A stretch of DNA of 9,137 bases from Truepera sp. GTDB taxonomy: Bacteria; Deinococcota; Deinococci; Deinococcales; Trueperaceae. The DNA lies in the NCBI GenBank assembly GCA_018333775.1, contig JAGXSO010000080.1, positions 1 through 9,137 on the forward strand, in the 5' to 3' direction. Under the pieces are notes generated by a model. It had not been told where the DNA came from. It saw only the letters and a list, made by a program, of their open reading frames with translations, and did not search any database. Made by a program: the position numbers and the translations under genes. How positions within the stretch are numbered: position 1 is the stretch's first letter; every line of letters begins with the position of its first letter. Below are positions 5,328 through 9,137 of this stretch, in pieces.

Positions 5328-8123
5328 ATGATAGGGCCAGTGAGACCGTTACGCCTGCACTTAAGCGGCTTCATGGCCTTCCGGCAACCGACCGAGGTCG
5401 GCTTTGATGACCTGGAGCTGTTCGCCATCGCCGGACCGACCGGGGCCGGCAAGACCACCCTGCTGGACGCCATCACCTACGCTCTCTACGGCCAGACGGC
5501 CCGCTTGGGGAGCAAGGTCGGCGACGCCATCGTCAGCCCTGGTTTGAGCCAAGGCACGGTGGTGCTGGAGTTTCACGGGCGCCAGGGCACCTACCGGGTA
5601 ACGCGCCTAAGCGAGCGCAAGTCCGGCAGGAGTCCCAAGAACGAGACGCGGATCGAGGAGCTGAAAGCTGATGGCAAGTGGCGTCAGCTGCCGGAGTCGG
5701 AGAAGCTCCGGGAGGCCGACCATAAGCTCCTTGAAATAGTAGGACTCGACTACGACAGCTTCACGCGGGCGGTGCTGCTGCCGCAAGGGGCCTTCGACCA
5801 GTTCTTAAGGGGCGGCGCAGCCGAGCGCAATCGGCTGCTTACCGGCCTGCTAGGGCTCGAGCGGGTGCGGATTATGCAGCAGAGGGCCGGGGAAGTAAGC
5901 CGCCAGGCAGCCGCCCGCGCAGCCTGGATTCACGAGTCGTTAGCACGCGACTATGTCGAGGCTACTGCCGAGCGGCAGTGTGCGCTGCAAGAGGAGTTAG
6001 CTGCGCTGAGCGAAAGGCGGCAGGGGCTCGAGCAAGACCAAGTGCGCCTGAGCGCGGAGCGGCAGGCGCTCGAAGAGGTAAAAAGGCTGCTAGATGAAGC
6101 GCGCGCGGTCGAAGAGCGGCTAGCCAAGCTGCAAGCTCAAGCTGCTGAAGTAACGCAAGCCCGCCAGGCGCTGGCTCGAGCCCGCGAGGCGGCGCTGGTG
6201 CTGCCGCGCTTAGAGGCGCTCTTAGGGGTGCAGCAGCGGCTCAAGCAGGTCCAGGTGCGGCAGGCCGAGCTGGCTAACGTACTGGCCCAGGCCGCGCCAG
6301 GCTTGGCTGCAGCGGAAGCGGCGCTAGCCGAGGCGCAGCAGGCGGCGGCGCGCATCCCCGGGCTGAACGCGCAGCTAGAGGAGCTGGCCGCTGTCAACCC
6401 GCTGCTTAAGCAGCTTCAGGCGCGTGGCGGCAACCTGGCACTGGCCAAGCAGGCTGAGGCGGGGGTGCGCCATGACGAGGCGCTCTGGGAAGCGCAGCAG
6501 AGCCGACGGGCGCAGCTCCCCGCGCTTAAGCGTGCGGCAGAGGACGTAGCCACTGGAGAGAAGGTGGTGCGTGCAGCCAGCGTGCGGCTGGCCGAAGATG
6601 ACGCCGCGGTAGCGCGCCTAACCAGCGAGCTGGAGGCCGTCACCAGTCAGGGCCAGGCGGCACGCGAGCGCTTCGAGCAGGCCGAAGCCGCTTATCTTCA
6701 GGCCGAGGCGCAAGACCGGGCGGCAGCACTGCGCGCCCACCTGCACGCAGGCGAGCCGTGCCCGGTCTGCTTTCAGGTGGTGCAGACCATGCCCGTGGTC
6801 GCTAGCCTCGATGTCGCAGCGCTAGCCACCGAGCGCGACCTGGCTAAGGAGGCGCTGACGGCGCTGCTCGAGCACCACGCGCAAGTGAAGAGTCAGCTCG
6901 AGACCGCTAAAGCGCGGCGCGAGGACCGTGCTGCGGAGGTTAGTCAGGCCGAATCGGGCCTAGCGCGCTATCACCGGCAGCTTGCCGAGCTGGCAACCGA
7001 GCTAGGCACAGGCGACCCCGACCAGCTGAGCGCTCAGCTAGAGGCCGAGCGCCTGCGCCTGCTCGCCGCTCTGGCCCGCAGCATCCTCGACAAAACGCAC
7101 GGCCTCGATCCCGAGGCGGCCCAGCAGCGCCTGAGTGCGGAGCGGGAGCGCCTGGCACGCGGCTTGACCGCAGCTCAGGAGGCTTACGGTAACGAGTTGC
7201 GCCGCCGGGATCAGTTGCAGACCGAACAGCGCCTGCTGGCGGCGCAGTTAGCCGAGCTGCTGCAAGAGTCTTCTACAGCTACCCAAGCCTTTGAGATGGC
7301 TCTGCAGCACACGTCGCTAGCTGGCGCCGACGAGGTCGTTGCCGCAGCCTTGCCCGCGGCGCGCCTGAGTGCGCTAGAGGCCCGGATCACCGCCTTTGAC
7401 AGTCAGGTTGACCAGCTCTCGCATCAGGCGGTGGGGCTGCAAGCCAAGCTGGCCGGCCGCACGCTAGATGAGGCTCATTACCAGCAGCTAGTGACGCAAC
7501 AGGCAAGCGTGCTAACTGAGCTGGAGAGTACCTTGCAGCGCAGCGGCGCCGCCACGAGCGAACTGCAACGGCTGGCCCTGCAGCTTGACAAAGCCAAAGC
7601 CTTGCGCCAGGAGGCGGTACAGCGGGAAGCCGAGCACGCCCGCTATCACACCCTCTATCAGGATCTGCGGAGCAACCGCTTCCCCGACTACCTGCTGGCA
7701 CGCACCCAGCAGCAGCTCGCCTGGCGCGCCTCGGATATCGTCCGTGAGGTGACGCAGGGCCGCTTTGACTTGGTCTTTGAGGCCGGTGATTACGGCGTGA
7801 TCGACGCCTGGAGCGGCCTCGGCGTGCGCAGTGCCCGCACTCTGTCGGGCGGCGAGACCTTCATCGCCAGCCTAGCGCTAGCGCTGGCGCTGTCCGATAC
7901 ACTAGCGGGCCATACCGCCTTGGGGGCACTCTTTTTAGATGAAGGCTTCGGCACGCTCGATGCCGAAACGCTCGACGCGGTTACCGGCGTGCTCCAGGCT
8001 TTGACCGCCAACGGGCGGATGGTGGGGGTGATCAGCCATGTGGCGGCCTTGACCGAACGCCTTCCGGCGCGGCTCTTGGTTCATAAGGGGGTGGAGGGCT
8101 CGAGCGTGAGCTGGGACCGCTAG
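5328..8123 (+). CDS. sbcC: Exonuclease subunit SbcC (Rad50/SMC-like ATPase)
   Basis: SbcC is the ATPase and DNA-tethering subunit that controls the SbcD nuclease. The product is 931 residues, within the family's usual range. In order it has: the N-terminal strand LRLHLSGFMAFRQPTEVGF; Walker A GPTGAGKT (36-43); the Q-loop VLLPQGAFDQFLRGG with Q153; a long Ala/Gln/Glu/Leu/Arg-rich coiled coil; the zinc-hook CPVC (C478 to C481) at the coiled-coil turn; the returning coiled coil; the ABC signature LSGGE (839-843); Walker B LGALFLDEGFGTLD with D871 and E872; and the switch His of VISHVAAL (H904). The frame extends upstream to 5157, but that part is antisense to the nucleotidyltransferase, so ATG 5328 is chosen; GTG 5340 is a possible alternative. 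Leu CTA codons and CTAG tetramers are common in this gene, unlike typical GC-rich genomes. Its stop overlaps the convergent glmM stop. Confidence 0.96.
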   Translation: MIGPVRPLRLHLSGFMAFRQPTEVGFDDLELFAIAGPTGAGKTTLLDAITYALYGQTARLGSKVGDAIVSPGLSQGTVVLEFHGRQGTYRVTRLSERKSGRSPKNETRIEELKADGKWRQLPESEKLREADHKLLEIVGLDYDSFTRAVLLPQGAFDQFLRGGAAERNRLLTGLLGLERVRIMQQRAGEVSRQAAARAAWIHESLARDYVEATAERQCALQEELAALSERRQGLEQDQVRLSAERQALEEVKRLLDEARAVEERLAKLQAQAAEVTQARQALARAREAALVLPRLEALLGVQQRLKQVQVRQAELANVLAQAAPGLAAAEAALAEAQQAAARIPGLNAQLEELAAVNPLLKQLQARGGNLALAKQAEAGVRHDEALWEAQQSRRAQLPALKRAAEDVATGEKVVRAASVRLAEDDAAVARLTSELEAVTSQGQAARERFEQAEAAYLQAEAQDRAAALRAHLHAGEPCPVCFQVVQTMPVVASLDVAALATERDLAKEALTALLEHHAQVKSQLETAKARREDRAAEVSQAESGLARYHRQLAELATELGTGDPDQLSAQLEAERLRLLAALARSILDKTHGLDPEAAQQRLSAERERLARGLTAAQEAYGNELRRRDQLQTEQRLLAAQLAELLQESSTATQAFEMALQHTSLAGADEVVAAALPAARLSALEARITAFDSQVDQLSHQAVGLQAKLAGRTLDEAHYQQLVTQQASVLTELESTLQRSGAATSELQRLALQLDKAKALRQEAVQREAEHARYHTLYQDLRSNRFPDYLLARTQQQLAWRASDIVREVTQGRFDLVFEAGDYGVIDAWSGLGVRSARTLSGGETFIASLALALALSDTLAGHTALGALFLDEGFGTLDAETLDAVTGVLQALTANGRMVGVISHVAALTERLPARLLVHKGVEGSSVSWDR

Positions 8124-9136
8124 CGAACCTGCTCGACCACCGCCGCCACATCCTTGGCGATGGCTTCGATGACCGCCTGATCGGGGCCTTCCACCATCAC
8201 CCTGATTAACGGCTCGGTGCCGCTCGGGCGCAGGTTGATCCGCCCTTGGCCGGCGAGTTTAGCTTCAGCGCGCTGCACCGCCTCCTGCACAGCTTGCAGC
8301 TCAGCGATACGCGCCTTCTGCTCGGGGGCTACCCGGACGTTGTGGATAGTCTGCGGATACATCGGCATCTCGTCGAGCCAAGCGTCTAGGGGCTTGCCCG
8401 ACTTGCGAACCGCGGCCAGCGTCTGCAGCGCGGTCAGGATGCCGTCGCCGGTGGGGGCTTTGTCCAGAAACAGCAGGTGCCCGGATTGCTCGCCGCCCAG
8501 TAATAGGCCGTGCTCGCGCAGCGCGGTAAAGACGTAGCGGTCGCCCACAGCGGTGCGTAGCAGCGCGATGCCGCGCTTAGCCAGATAGTGCTCGAGCCCC
8601 AGGTTAGCCATCACCGTCGAGACTACCTGCTTCTCGTGGCGGACCACCGCACAGATCGCCAGCATCTGGTCGCCCGTGACCAGCCGCCCCTTCTTGTCGA
8701 CCAGGATGGCCCGGTCGGCGTCGCCATCGAAGGTTATGCCAACCTCCAGGCCGAGCTCGAGCACCCGCTTGGTGATGGCCTGGGGGTAGGTGGAGCCGCA
8801 GGCCACGTTGATGTTGCTGCCGTCGGGCTTGGCGTTGATCACATCTAACCGGGCGCCAAGCTGCTGAAAAACCCGCGGCGCGATCTCGAAGCTAGCGCCG
8901 TTGGCGCAGTCTAGTCCGACTCGCAGGCCGTCCAGATAAGGGGCGTTAGCGAGCAGGAACTTAGCATAGTCGTCGTTATCGTGGCGGTAGCGGCTCGAGC
9001 GTCCGATGGCCCGCCCGGTAACCGGCGGCAAGTCAGCAAGCTCTTCACCAAGGAGCTGTTCGATCTGGCGCTCGAGCTCTTCCGAGAGCTTCTCGCCCCC
9101 CTGGTTAAAGAGCTTGATACCGTTATCCTCGAAGGG
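8120..9136 (-). CDS. glmM: Phosphoglucosamine mutase, C-terminal part (5' end outside window)
   Basis: GlmM converts glucosamine 6-phosphate to glucosamine 1-phosphate, the step before UDP-GlcNAc in peptidoglycan synthesis. About 338 residues are visible; the family is about 445, so roughly the first 105 are missing, including the phosphorylated serine loop (ASHNP). The visible part opens at PFEDNGIKLF, which directly follows that loop in the family. The magnesium-binding loop DGDADR is at 8728 to 8711, GGEQSGH (sugar specificity) lies mid-domain, and the phosphate-binding RPSGTEP is at 8230 to 8210, followed by LIRVMVEG, typical of GlmM. PMM/PGM paralogues share the fold, but GGEQSGH and the C-terminus favour GlmM. 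A TTG at 9031 is internal: the conserved frame continues to the window edge. The gene converges on sbcC and both TAG stops share the palindrome CTAG (8120-8123), with no room for a terminator between them. Confidence 0.94.
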   Translation of the reverse strand, partial: PFEDNGIKLFNQGGEKLSEELERQIEQLLGEELADLPPVTGRAIGRSSRYRHDNDDYAKFLLANAPYLDGLRVGLDCANGASFEIAPRVFQQLGARLDVINAKPDGSNINVACGSTYPQAITKRVLELGLEVGITFDGDADRAILVDKKGRLVTGDQMLAICAVVRHEKQVVSTVMANLGLEHYLAKRGIALLRTAVGDRYVFTALREHGLLLGGEQSGHLLFLDKAPTGDGILTALQTLAAVRKSGKPLDAWLDEMPMYPQTIHNVRVAPEQKARIAELQAVQEAVQRAEAKLAGQGRINLRPSGTEPLIRVMVEGPDQAVIEAIAKDVAAVVEQVR

Positions 9137-9137
9137 G

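Noticed and set aside
6137..7701. Several Ala/Ser/Arg-rich minus-strand open frames within sbcC
   Set aside because: They mirror the coiled-coil coding sequence, which in GC-rich DNA leaves long antisense frames; no domain seen.

Overview
The window is a compact bacterial chromosomal segment, GC-rich by eye (roughly the low to mid 60s percent), carrying conserved housekeeping and DNA-repair genes. There are no RNA genes, transposases, phage genes or CRISPR arrays. Four of the five promoter-proximal genes have a TANNNT hexamer 6-8 nt upstream of the ATG and little or no Shine-Dalgarno sequence. That is the layout of leaderless transcripts, which are abundant in Deinococcus. With the high GC and gene content it suggests a member of the Deinococcota (Deinococcus/Truepera/Meiothermus-like), but this is inference and the taxon is not proven here.

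Layout, left to right. The 3' end of a lon protease gene (2-760, +) is followed by a hairpin. Then comes a two-gene operon, tpiA (860-1615, +) and an M24-family aminopeptidase P-like gene (1612-2670, +), joined by an ATGA overlap. A 183-bp gap (2671-2853) holds a heptamer tandem repeat that matches a four-run G-quadruplex pattern, a hairpin and a perfect 12-bp tandem duplication. Next is a small membrane-anchored protein of unknown function (2854-3276, -), divergent from sbcD (3359-4537, +). A minus-strand pair, a minimal nucleotidyltransferase (MNT, 4913-5257) and a HEPN-domain protein (4539-4916), lies between sbcD and sbcC (5328-8123, +). A partial glmM gene (8120-9136, -) converges on sbcC and runs off the right edge.

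How the genes relate. SbcC (ABC/SMC-like ATPase with zinc hook) and SbcD (Mre11-like nuclease) form one complex that processes DNA ends and hairpins. Their genes usually lie next to each other in one operon; here an antisense toxin-antitoxin-like MNT/HEPN module separates them and sbcC seems to have its own promoter. Lon, TpiA, the peptidase and GlmM are unrelated housekeeping functions: protein quality control, glycolysis, peptide turnover and cell-wall precursor synthesis.

The most unexpected signal is compositional. The palindromic octamer GCTCGAGC occurs 13 times in about 9.1 kb, where about 0.3 are expected by chance. It appears in three different codon phases and accounts for 13 of the 14 CTCGAG hexamers I found. 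This resembles a highly iterated palindrome of the cyanobacterial HIP1 kind.
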